Positions 21,635 to 34,100 of a DNA stretch of 64,000 nt are shown piece by piece. How positions within the stretch are numbered: position 1 is the stretch's first letter; each line of letters starts with the position of its first letter. This DNA comes from Panicum virgatum (taxonomy: Eukaryota > Streptophyta > Magnoliopsida > Poales > Poaceae): the NCBI RefSeq assembly GCF_016808335.1, contig NC_053143.1, positions 1,149,398 to 1,213,397 of the forward strand, given 5' to 3'. The position numbers were made by a program, and so were the translations under genes. The notes under the pieces are model-generated. The model was given only the letters and a program-made list of their open reading frames with translations. It was not told where the DNA came from and made no database searches.

Positions 21635-24600
21635 ATGCTAGTTTGCCTCCGGCGAGGCCTCTCGCTCGTCAGGCAGCGCGCACCCCGCTTCCTTCCCTCG
21701 CCGGCTCCCCGTCCCGCCCGCCGCTTCCTCCACCACCTCCCCGCCGCCCACGGGATGGGTGAGGGCTCCGCTGCCGGAAAGGACGCCAAGGGGAAGGCCA
21801 AGCCCAAGGCCCCCACCGCGGCTTCCGCCCCGGTCGTCGCGCGCGATGAATCCTACCTGGAGGCCGTCACGAACAAGAGGGTCCGCATGTTCGAGGAGAT
21901 CCAGGCAAGGCAGGCCCTCCACCGGCTCAACATCGGCGGCGAGGCCATCAAGTGAGAGCTTTATTTCACCCATCTGCTTCCGTGCTTGTTGCCGAATTAG
22001 ATTCAATATTCACACTCAAGTTTAGATTTTGATATTCACATCAACTGCCTATTGTTCGCTGTATTATTACGCTGGATTTTCACACTTTGAAGCACTGTTT
22101 GGGGGCTATTATGTCCTTCAGAGTAACTCTGCCCGATGGCGCTGTCAAGGAAGGGAAGAAGTGGATAACAACCCCAATGGATATCGCCAAGGAGATATCC
22201 AGCGGATTGGCAGCTAGCTGTTTGATAGCTCAAGTGGACGAAACGCTCTGGGATATGGGGAGGCCACTGGAAGGTGACTGTAAATTGCAGTTGTTCAAGT
22301 TTGATAGCAACGAAGGGCGTGACACCTTCTGGCACTCAAGTGCTCATATTCTTGGAGAGGTGAGATGGCGTTTTGCATGTTGATGATGCTCTTTTTTTTT
22401 TGCTGTTTTTATCTTCAAATGATGAGTTTCAGTATTTGTACATGACAATCCATTTTCAGTTTAATTATCACTAATTACAGGTCTAAATTTGTAGGCTCTT
22501 GAGAGAGCATATGGCTGCAAGCTGTGTATTGGGCCTTGCACTACAAGAGGGGAGGTATGAAAATGATATGAGGATCAATCAGCGTAATGAATTAACTAAC
22601 CCGTCTTGTCTGTGGTTAAACTGTTTTCTAATATCTTCTCTTAACTTGTTAAAGGGTTTCTACTATGATGCTTACTACAATGATCTGACATTGAATGAGG
22701 AGCACTTTAGTATCATAGAAAACCAAGCTCAAAAGGCTGTCACGGTAAGCTGTGAACTTTTAATTCATTTCATTTTAGTTTTTGCTGAGGCTTGTATCAG
22801 TACATCTCCTTCTGTGGATCACAAAGTACATATGATGATCCCAAATTTTAGAATTGCTAATGTTGTATCACTTTGTTTCCAAAATTTGGAATTCATAATG
22901 ATGTATCAATATCTTGCATTTTTTTGTGTGGAACACACAATTGAAGTACTCCAGCAAAAAAACATTGTTTTCTTAAACTATTAGAGTTTACTTGATGCAG
23001 GAAAAACAGCCATTTGAACGAATTGAGGTCAGCAGAGCAGAGGCTCTTGAAATGTTTGCTGAAAATAAATTCAAGGCAACCTTCCTTGCTCCTGTCTTGT
23101 TTATTTCATTTTTTTATATCTTCTTGCTGCTTATTTGAAATATTATGTGACCTCCATTCATCTTAAAAAAAATTGGACTATATGTTTAGGTTGAAATCAT
23201 TAATGAGTTGCCCGAAGACAAGACCATTACAGTATACAGGTGTGGTCCTTTAGTGGACCTATGCCGTGGGCCGCACATCCCGAATACTTCCTTTGTCAAA
23301 GCTTTCGCTTGTCTGAAGGTGAAATGATTTCTTTGGTTATGTGTGAACCTCAACTTTCTCTTTTTAGTCCAACTGGTTATTTCAGATTTAAACCTGCATG
23401 CAAAAATCAGGCGTCATCATCATATTGGAGAGGAAAAGCAGACCGCGAAAGCCTGCAGAGAGTGTACGGAATTTCATTCCCTGATTCTAAACGTCTCAAG
23501 GTAAACTGGTTCCTAATCAATAAACCCTGCTGAACGCATCTCTTAATCTTGCATTTTAGATAATGGCATAAGTTATTTTTTCATGATCCATGGGTTGCAG
23601 CCGACTTAGCAAGATAGTTTTACAGACATGATATGACAACTTTTCATAGAATCAGTACCTTGAAACTGTATCTATGATATTGCGGCTTTCGATGCCTGTT
23701 GGGTATGGGGTTGGGGATAATTTGCACGCCATGCTGTATGGTAATCTTTTAAAACTTACTGGGAATATCTCTGTGAGGCATTAGTATTGCTCAGCTCAGA
23801 GCCTCGGATAAAATATCTCTATGAATATAGTATATCAAGACAGGGCATTTTAAATCTTCTATCATAATAATATGCCATTGAATGATGTGTTTACATTTTT
23901 CATTTCACTGGTCTCTCCTTTTGCATCTATATTTATGATTTATCACATGATATTTTGCAGGAATATAAACATTTTTTAGAGGAGGCTAAAAAACGTGATC
24001 ATAGGTTACTAGGACAGGCACAGGAACTCTTCTTTTTCCATCCGCTTAGGTACCTGTACCTTAGCACTCCTTTATGATTTTCTCTTCTCTTTCTTTCATA
24101 TCTCAATTCGACATCTTTGGTTAATAATGAATTGCTGATTTATTTACAATTATGCAGCCCTGGAAGCTGCTTCTTCCTTCCACATGGTGCTAGGATATAT
24201 AATAAACTGATGGACTTTTTGCGACAGCAATATAGAGATAGAGGATACCAAGAGGTATAGTTGTTATTTACTCAATGAGATTGTTGTGCAACTCCACTGT
24301 TTCTGTTCCTTACGCCTGACGTATAGGTGTTGAGCCCAAATATTTACAATATGCAACTTTGGGAAACTTCTGGACATGCGGCAAACTACAAGGAGAACAT
24401 GTTCGTTTTTGAGGTAGGCGCATCTACAGATGATACAGCACAATCATAAGTGTTGGTTATTTTACATATGCCATAGACTCAGCAGTGAGTTACTAACTTC
24501 TGCTGGTTGCTTGTCTGATCGATTCTCCAGATTGAGAAGCAGGAATTTGGATTGAAGCCGATGAATTGCCCTGGCCACTGTCTAATGTTTGATAATAGAG

Positions 24601-27600
24601 TTCGTTCATACAGAGGTGAGTTTCCTCCTAATTTGATATTCTATTCTAAATTGTTTTATGTCAAGTGAGTCATACTGCTTTCACAATAATGCCTTGAAGC
24701 TTCTTCTTTTCTGAACTGTTGTTTTCTGCCAAAGTTTGTATATTTTCTTGTTATCCTTAGGTCGGTATTTATTATTAATCTTTGGTTCTTTGTGTCATCT
24801 ATAATCACATTTTATATGTTCTTTTAAGTACTTTTTCTTGGTAAAAGAACTTGAACTCTAGAATTATGAAGAGATTAAATTTGAGCCTGTTTTATTCAGT
24901 ACTTCATATCATGCTAATAGAACTTGAGCTGTAGAATTATGAAGATATTAGATTTGAGCCTGTTTTATTCAGTACTCCAAATCATGCTAATATCTACATT
25001 AGATGGTCCTTGGGCAAGGGACACTATGGGCATGCCACAATTGAAACTACTGATGTGCAGGACTCCAAAAACCATGAACTGAGTTGGGCAAGATAGAATG
25101 CTTACAGGGTGAGGGGTTTGCCATTTTTGTATCGGATATAATTTCACGGCTTGCCTTGAAATGAGATAGATAGGGCCTTTCAATGAAATGCAATCAAATC
25201 AACTCATACTAAACTTTTTCCTAAGCGAACTCGGATCGAAGCTAGAATGGATCCAAAGAAGCCTGTACTGTCACTGATGCTAACTCCAGATGGCACCACA
25301 TGCGTAATTAAGCTTGATTGTTCCTATTCCATTCACCCTTTTTTTTATTATCTTGATTTTTAGTGGATCCTTTTTTTATCATTCTTGTGCATCCGTTGGT
25401 TTTGACAAATCTCATGTGCAAGCCTTTCTTCTCTTTTGAAATGCTCTACAGAGTTGCCTCTTCGTATGGCTGATTTTGGAGTTCTTCATAGAAATGAGCT
25501 TAGTGGTGCACTTACAGGTTTGACACGTGTTAGGAGATTCCAGCAGGTAAGGAGGCTGTTCTGTGAGTTTTCAGTTATATTTAATGATTTTGTTCTGTCC
25601 ATACTAATTATTTTTTTGATGTTTACGTTTCCGGCAGGACGATGCTCATATCTTTTGCAGAGAGAACCAAGTAAGCTTTATTTGGATAGACCATACTTGT
25701 TTACTATCCTCTAGAATGAATTATATAATACTTTATTCAGTAATAGTCAATTGTTCTATAATTTATATAAAAGTGTATGATGTTATGATGATTGCTTTTG
25801 CATGCTGAAGAGTGAAGACCAGCACTCTGCATACATTCTAATTTGCATCCCTACTTGCATTACTAAGTTGTATAGTGTGTTAGCTATGCCTTCCTTTTTC
25901 TGACTGTAGATGAATTGTGGCTTGGATTAGTTGGATATCTTTCCCAGTATTGTTGCCTACATTTATTAAAGTTTGTTTTTGTTGCAGATCAAGGATGAAG
26001 TTAAGGGTGTTTTGGAGTTCATCAATCATGTTTACGAGATATTTGGCTTCAAATACGAGTTGGAGTTGTCTACGGTATTCTTCTATTCTTATCGTATACT
26101 GATAGCATTTATAGGTTCATAGGAACCAGAATCTATGTCTGAAAATTGGCACGAAATGATGACGGATTGGGGGCTTTAAGTTGCAATTTTAATATGCATG
26201 ATTAAGTTCACTTTGATGAACAGCCTTGTTCTTTTCCCTTTTATTTTCTTAACCATTAAGGAATTAGAATCACAAGATAACTTGTGTATCTGTGAATGAA
26301 TGTTGCTAGGGTTATACCATCACGTACTTCTCTTTCAGACCTATTTAAATCTGGGTAATCATGTTAGTTTGTTCATGGTTGCTGGTTGCATCCCTTTTAT
26401 TATCTCAGTGAACTGTATTTAGATATGTATGTTGCATTCTTGTTTAACTTGGAGTTGGTAAAGTTCATGGCATGATCTCCCAAACTCTCTTCTAGCATTT
26501 GATGTTCATGTCTGTCTTTAATTCTGGACATCTTGGTTGGATTGATATATTGTCTTATGGTGATTCAAAAGACTGATTATTTTCATAATTACTGAGTAAT
26601 TGCATGTTAAATTGTGACGGCGATTTCTTTTCTATCTTTGCTATTGCCCATTATGACATAATCTTTGGGGGCATAATGTGAATTCTCTGAGCCTCAAAGA
26701 TAACCCTTGATATTACTTGTTGCTCTTAGTTCATACTCTAACCTGATCATAATGTTGTTTTTACCAGAGACCAGAGAAGTATTTGGGTGATATTGAAACC
26801 TGGAATAAAGCAGAGCAACAATTGACAGAAGCCTTGAATGAATTTGGGAAGCCGTGGCAGGTACCTACGCAAAGACTATGAAGGAGCCATTCTCCCCTTA
26901 TTCTTGCCATGCCATTATGCTGCTGGACCTGCATTTGTACACAATATTCATTATTTTGCTGCAGTAAATGGGGTTTTCAGTAAATTATGCTGTTAAAATT
27001 CTGTAATTTTGATCATTTGTCTTGATTGTTGTTATTCATGGATGCTAGCAAGTCTAATCCTTGGGGAAGAGTCTAGGGCTTTTAATTAATTCTTGCTGAT
27101 TTCTGGGGATGAAATTACGAGTAACGTCTAATGAGCTTTAAAATATTTGATGTTGAAACAACTATGTTGTTTTCGCTTCATCTTGGGACTGAAGTATTGG
27201 AATCTTGTCATCACGCTTACTCTGATTCTGATTGATTTAGTTGCTATGCAAGAGTACACTTCTTTTGTTTTTTCTGTTGCTCTACAAGGAAGCGCATATA
27301 CATTTTGCAAAATTGTTTAGCCGTTGCTTGTATTCAGAGGACTTATGTAGATGTTCGAATGCAGATTAATGAAGGAGATGGTGCTTTCTACGGTCCAAAA
27401 ATTGATATTGGTGTGTTTGATGCCCTCAAGAGGAAATTTCAATGTGCAACCCTACAGGTTCACCTGAATATTATTCTGCCATTAACTTTAGATTTTTAAA
27501 AATAGTCTCATGTATCTAACTTATATATTATATGTTACAGCTGGATTTTCAGCTCCCCCTTCGCTTCAAGCTGACTTACTCTGCCGAGGATGAAGCCAAA

Positions 27601-28815
27601 CTTGAAAGACCTGTGATGATACACAGAGCAATCTTAGGATCCGTTGAAAGGATGTTTGCCATTCTTTTGGAGCATTACAACGGTAAATGGCCCTTGTGGC
27701 TAAGCCCTCGCCAGGTCATTGTTTGCTCGGTATCTTCTGGTTCAGCGGAATATGGAAAGCAGGTAAATGGTCCTCGTATCTGCAAACTGAGTTAAGCTAC
27801 ATAGTTCTCTGTGGTAGCTGATGCTACCAAAAAAAAACTGCTTTAGTTATTCCATTTGGTGGTCCTCCCTAGTGAAATGGTATCTTAGATGGTTCTTTGC
27901 GATTACTGGTGTGAAGTTACTTAGATTTTGTCTCTAATTCATACAACAAATATTTTTGCTAACTTTGAGTTGGTGGATGAGGATTATGACTTATGTTTGT
28001 TTAAACTCAACATTTGATCATTTAACTTGCTGTGGTATATGGGTTTCATGTAATATATGTTCCCAATAAATTCCCTTTTACAGACTTAGGCAAACTTGAC
28101 TGTGCTTATTTTACAAACTTGCTAATTGATCTTTCGGTTTTCTGATACCAGGTCCTTGCCAGGCTACATGAAGCTGGTTTTCATGTTGATATTGACATTA
28201 GTGACAGAACAATCCAAAAGAAGGTACTTCCCTGTAGCCATTCTCTTTTACCAGTTTCTTTTGGTTTTTTATATTTGTTTCCTCATCCTTATTTAATGAA
28301 ATTCTGTGTCACAAGGTAAGAAATTACATGTAGCAAGTGTATTTGTTTCATATGTTGCACTAAAAGATGGTTAGTTAAGTAATGACATTTATAACATTAT
28401 TAGGACTATCCATGTCATTTTTCTTGTCCATACAGTGAGCAAAGTTGTCTTTGATGTTTAAGCAACGGGGTTCATATATATCTTAATAATAATGCACCGA
28501 TTTCTTGCAGGTACGGGAAGCCCAGCTAGCCCAATTCAACTACATTCTTGTTGTAGGTGCACAAGAGGCAGAGACTGGAAATGTACGTTTTCTTTTCCTT
28601 GTGCCATTTTTCTTTGTACATTCTGTATAATTCTGTATGAGTACCAATCCTCAGATATTGATGCAAGCATCCTTGCTGGTTCATGTGAGATAATTACGTG
28701 GCTCCCTTGTGTATTGCAGGTATGTGTTAGGGTAAGAGACAGTGCCAACCTATCCACAATGAGCGTTGATGGCATCATCACACGTTTAAGGGAGGAAATA
28801 TCAGCTTTCAAATGA
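21635..28815 (+). CDS. Threonyl-tRNA synthetase, dual-targeted type
   Basis: Attaches threonine to tRNA-Thr using ATP. Twenty exons join in frame to 739 residues: 21635-21951, 22122-22359, 22495-22554, 22655-22744, 23001-23075, 23190-23318, 23411-23500, 23961-24049, 24158-24254, 24327-24413, 24531-24615, 25452-25546, 25638-25670, 25988-26074, 26768-26860, 27365-27457, 27541-27762, 28152-28223, 28511-28582, 28720-28815. Order: Arg-rich transit-like leader (1-40), TGS domain (from 107), editing domain with H177, H181, C285 and H289, class II core with motif 2 around [17 protein letters not shown], catalytic zinc ligands C437, H488 and H614, and anticodon-binding domain (from about 640). A second Met at 41 (base 21755) removes the leader, as expected for an organelle form and a cytosolic form from one gene. 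All catalytic residues are present. The intron after 23075 starts with GC. Confidence 0.95.
24848..24993. repeat. 73-bp tandem duplication in an intron
   Basis: Two adjacent units of 73 bp, both beginning AACTTGA and containing TTTGAGCCTGTTTTATTCAG, with several differences. They lie in intron 11 of the threonyl-tRNA synthetase gene. Confidence 0.85.
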
Positions 28816-29723
28816 TAATGATGCTCCATGATTTTTTTGCCCCTCAGTCATTGACTCCATTTGTGATTTTGACGGAGTTTGTAGCCAACAGCATCAAATT
28901 CTTCGTGTTACAATCCTTGTTTCTGTGGTTGAAATGCTAAAAACGGATGTCCTTAGTTAATTACAGATGTGCAAGTTAGTGCCATGATTTTCTGTTAAAA
29001 GAAATGCTTTATTTATTTTTTCTTAGTAGCTGTGCATGTGTGTGGTGCTACGGGAGACGGAAATAACGTCCTAAGAGGTGCATGTAAAAGCATGATGTTT
29101 TGCTATGACTAGAGACTACAGTCGCCATGATCTTGTTTTGAGGCACATTCTAATCATGACAAAGAACATAGGTGCGCATCTTTGTAATCTTTGAAATTTT
29201 TTAGGTGCGAATGATCAACATCAGATATTGAAGGCAAAAAGTGTTGACTTAGAGCAACAGATTAGCTAAAATTTCTAGCTAAATGACTTGCCAAATGACT
29301 AGGTAAAACAATAAAAAGCCAGCCAAAAGCTGGTAGATCCAACAGCCTCTCCATCCACCCCTCTCTTCCACTCCAAAAAAATTGATATGACACCTGGGAT
29401 CCAGTCGTCATCCCCACTCCTTTGCCTTCTTTCCCCTTCTTGCTGCCTCCTGCTAGCCGCCGGTGCCTCGCCGGGCAGCAGGCGGAGCTCCGGCGCATGG
29501 AGCCGAAGGCCGCCGGAGCTTCCTCCTCGCGGCCTGCCGGACCCGCCTCCCGGAGCTCGCCTTCCACGCTGAATCCAGCGACCTGCACGACGTCGCGCTC
29601 CGCGGAGGCGGCAGCGTGGAGGTCCCTTCGTACCACGACGGATCCGCCCGCGCAAATTGCCGACGTCCCTCCTCGTGCGGGATGAGCTGCTCCGCGGCGC
29701 AGCAGGCGGCAGGGGGGGGCAGA
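28816..29723. other. 3' flank of the tRNA synthetase gene and GC-rich fragment
   Basis: 28816-29230 is the probable 3' UTR and downstream sequence. From 29240 an AT-rich MITE-like start (AGCAACAGATTAGCTAAAATT) leads into a GC-rich piece (29400-29715) with a short frame reading LPELAFHAESSDLHDVALRGG; I do not recognise its source gene and treat it as a captured fragment. Confidence 0.4.
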
Positions 29724-30623
29724 TAAGGATGGCAGCGGGGCGGGTTTGGTGCGGATATCCGCGGGTTTCGGGTTTGGTTCCTGATTTTCACCCGCGGATT
29801 TGCGGGTTTGGGTACCCGAAATATTTCGGGTTTGGTGCGGATCCTAAACTGTACCCGCGGAGCTCCATTGGGCCTCCGAAGTCTTTCAGCCCAGTAAAAG
29901 CCCATCTTGAAACCCTAGCTATATAAGGCTGAAATCCTTCAACTCCTCACCTACCCCTCCCGTCCCGACCCATCCGCACCTGCAGATGATGCGTCGCCTC
30001 GTCTCGTCCATGGTGGCCAAGAGCGGCGGCGGCGCCGCCACCGTCGAGTTCGCCGCCATGGCTTCCTCCTTAAGGTCACAGGGGACCAGCAAGTGTTGCG
30101 GCGGCTCATCTCCTCCATGGCGGCTGGGAGCGACGGCGGCGGGTTCGCCGCGTCGCCACGATTTCCTCCTCAAGGTCGCCGAGGATCCGCAGGCATTGCG
30201 CCGCCTCGTCTCCTCCATGGAGGACAGGAGTGGCGGCGGCAGTGGTGCCGTCGGGTTCGCCGCCGCGACGCCGGAGGAGTGCCTACTCCTCGACGAGCAC
30301 GGCCTTCGGCGCTGATGTGGGCACCGTCGCCGCGGACCTGGGCGCGGGTCTGCCGTGGACGGCCTGGCTCGACTGCTCGAGGTCACGCCGTGGACGGTGG
30401 CGGCGGCTGGTGCTCGACTGCTCGAGGCGTCTGTACTGTGCGTGTGTTGGATTATCCGGGTTTCGGGTTATTCGTCGGGTTTCGTGTATCCGCGGGTTTC
30501 GGGTTTGGAAATGAATTCTCACCCCAACAGTAGTTTGGGGCGGGTTCGGGTTTTAGGTTCGGGTTTCGATTTTGGGTGTCCAGACACTCCACCCGAACCG
30601 AACCCGACCCGTTGCCACCCCTA
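29724..30623. mobile_element. hAT-like nonautonomous element with captured fragment
   Basis: The left end TAAGGATGGCAGCGGGGCGGG and right end, inverted, TAGGGGTGGCAACGGGTCGGG match the GGATGGCAACGGGT-type termini of a common plant hAT family, followed on both sides by many GGGTTTCGGGTTTGG-like subterminal repeats. No clear 8-bp target duplication is visible. The middle (29986-30315) has a plus-strand frame with three diverged copies of a block reading RRLVSSM or RRLISSM followed by Gly-rich sequence. No transposase. Confidence 0.5.
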
Positions 30624-31105
30624 CCGCCGGAGGGGCGCGCCGGCGAGGGATGTCGGGGGCGGCACGGGACAGCGGCGCAGATGCGGGACATGGGGGCAGC
30701 GGAGGCGGCCCAGGTCGGCGGGGACGGCAGCGCCGGCGAGGGGCGGCGGGCCGGCGGCGACGGCGCCGGGACATCTCGGTCCGTGGAAGGTCCATGGAAA
30801 ATCAGAGGAGGGGGAGGGTGGTTCCATGCGGTAGGAAGGAAGATGGTGAATGGGATCCGTTCGGGAAAAATGCCTCACGCGGAGCATGGGATACCGAATA
30901 TGATAGCGAGGGAAGCAAGATAGAGAAGCTGTTGGATTCTGTTTTTATCCTAATTTTGCTATTTTTACCTATCCATTTTACTTTACAGATGCTGTTGGAG
31001 TTGATCTTACATATGTTTCGGAGCATAGTGCTACCAACACATAAATATCGGTTGTTTTTGACACGATATATATTCCTATGTCTATTCTATTCTATTAGGT
31101 AAAGA
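30624..31105. other. GC-rich to AT-rich intergenic stretch
   Basis: Low-complexity Gly/Arg/Ala-coding sequence to about 30830, then AT-rich sequence. No recognised gene. Confidence 0.35.
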
Positions 31106-34100
31106 CTAGTTTTAAGCCGGCCGTACATTCGCATGTTCGCACGGCCGGTCCACCCGATTCCTCGCTCTCCTCTGATTAAATGATCGTTCCCCGTCTGTCT
31201 CCCCATCCCTCTCCTCCTCCATCCTATTCACCTCTCTCTCTCTTCCCCCAATCCCACCTCACCTCTCACCTACGACCCTGCTGGCCCTCCCTGGCCGCCG
31301 CGCCGCACCTCTCCCCACCCCATCATGCCTTCTCTCCGGCGCCGCCCCCTCCGCACCCCTTCCCCTGCGGCACGAGGGTGGGCTGCGGCGGCATGCGGCA
31401 CGGAGCTGCGCGGCGCGCCATCGAGCTGCAGCGACAGCGCAGGGGCGGGCCTCGGCAACGCGCGGCGCGAAGCAGGGCAGGCCACGGCGGCGCAAGGTGC
31501 GGAGACGCGGCGGCAACGCGAGGGCAGGCCGTGGCGCAGAGCAGGACGGGCCGCAGCGGCGCGCGGTGCAGAGCTGCAGCGGCGGCGTGAGGGCAGGCCG
31601 CGGTGCGCGGTGCGGAGGAGGATGGGCCGCGTGGCGTGAGGAGTGGCGGATCGAATGTTCCTCAACCCTAAGGCCCCACCCTGCTCACTGGATCTGTCGA
31701 CTTCGCATCAAGAGGAGCAGCGGTGGCGCTCGGGTGACTATGCGGAGCTGTACCGATAGAGCTTCCTGGATCCACGAGAAGAAATGGGAGGTGAACGACC
31801 ATGCTGGCTGTGGAGGTCTCCACACCGTCAGCCCTGATGGATGTTCTTCAATCTCCATCACCGAGGATTCGAGGTGAGGGGGCTAGGGATCTAGTTGTTC
31901 GACGTGGTTCTGATTTTACCATTTCTACTTATCAATTGTGTGCTTGTTGTTTTGGTGCTAGAGCTGGCTCATAGGAATCGAGCGATGCAACCAATCCATA
32001 TTTGTAGCTAGAGGATGGCAAGTGAAGAACTGGAGATGTGGATGGCTGTGTTTAGGATTCTGCAGTACATACGATTTTTATTGTTTGATGTTTGTTCAGG
32101 AATTGAACTTTTTGTTGTAGTTGTCTGTTGCAACCATGAGCCTTGTGTTAGTTGGCAACAATAGAGTAAATTGTTGAAATGCTTAACTAATATCATTAAA
32201 ATGCTGAACTGGTATCATTGCCTACACAATACTAATCAAAATGCTTATGATATTCAAGAGAGTATTGTCAAAATGTTTATGATATTCAGGAGAGTATTGG
32301 AAAGTATTGACTGGTCCATGTTTTTTTGGTAGTCCTGTAGTGATGTATCGGATTGCTAGGTGTTTATTTTTATTGGTATGGTCCAGTGTAAGGCTACAAG
32401 ATTATGATGTGTTTGATTTATTGAAACTACCCATAACGGAAATGTAAAATGATTAACTGATATTATTAAAATGCATACTTAGTATTAACTAAAATGCTTT
32501 TTTATGATCCCATGTTGGATTCTAGCTTCAGGGGATTAGAGGCAAGAAGGTTAGAGAGGATTTAGGAATTGGTGTTCTGCACATTGACCTATTGTTGCAG
32601 ACTTGCATTTTCGGGCTAGGTGATTAGGTGTGATGCGTTAGTTGGGTCAGGGAATGGGGCATGGGGACTCAGGCAGCATCTGTTTAGTAGGGCAAGTAAA
32701 GCAAGTATTCGAGTTGTGGTTTTGATTCATGATGTATCTGTTTTGATTCCATGTTCTCATGATTAAACACCATCGAAAGCTGCTAGTCACTGGATCCCTC
32801 TTATGGATATAAATTTGAACTAGTCAATTTTACTAGTTTAATCAGGTGGGGCAAGTGGCCGGCGAGGTGTGCGTCAGCACACACCGAATCTCTATCTCGA
32901 GGGTCCTCGGCTCCCATCATTACACCGCTCACTGCAACCTCTTCTGCCTCCTCAAGTAATTCTCCCCCCTCTCCCACTTCTATTGATTAATTGTTGGTTC
33001 ATGTTGGTCCTGGAGCGGTGGAGCGGAGAGCTACACGGTATGTGCTCAATCGAAACCGTCTATCAGACTTAATTGGATGCCTTTGGTGGTTGTTAGGTCG
33101 GCAGGTCCCTTTGTTGGTTTGTCTTCTAATTGTAGGGATCCAAATCTGGAGCTGAATAAAATCTTGCCAATTATCATACTTAGTTGCTTCCAAAAAAAGG
33201 TGTGCTAATTCTTTCATAGCTAAGATATTCAGGATGGGCTCTGCATATCTTTTCAAGCATTTATTTGAATTTTTGCTACTTTGTTTGGATGGATATACTT
33301 GGTGGTTTGGATTTGAAACCAGGCGAGCATAGTTAGAATCTGAAATTGGGTATAAATTCGTGCGGACGATATTAAACTCCTAAAATGCTTAACTGGTACT
33401 ATTAAAATGTTACTTAATATTAACTAAAATGCGTAGAACAGATATAAATACATACATGCACTCAACTCCATGATTTAGACAAGAAAATATGCACATTGTG
33501 TTGATAATAGTACGTCACATGTGCTACTATTTTCTGCTAGGCAATAGTTCATTTTCAAATATATTGAGAAAAGTCTAGCATTATCTAAAGATTGATCAGC
33601 TTTTCCTGCAGTTATGTGGCAGTTTTCGTGAGGAGGTTCAGCTCTGCAATTGAGGAGGTTGTCACTAGGTGTGGATAATATAATGTGATGCTAAATAGTA
33701 AGAACCCCACCTCATGCTATGTTAAGTTTTCTTTTATGATCAGTTTGTTGTGTTCACAAGGTTAGGGGTAGTATAGCTGCCAGCCTGCCACAAGTGCTAT
33801 GTGAAGTGGATGGTCTGGCTATCTAGTATTTTCTTTTCCAGTTATTAGTAAGGTCATTCGTGTATATTGTATTGTTTGCGGTTATAGTCTAAAACTCTAG
33901 CATATTTCTAATTACAGCTAAGCACTTTACTTATGGCATCTTAGCAAATTTTAGACTAATATATTATAATTTTGCAATTACAGCTCGAGACTTCAGCATT
34001 TCTCTAGTTACAGTTAAGCTAATTCTATATTATCCAAAACAGTATACTTCATTAGTCAACAATATGGCTCTGAACTAAGCAAAATAGTTTCATTAGCCAA

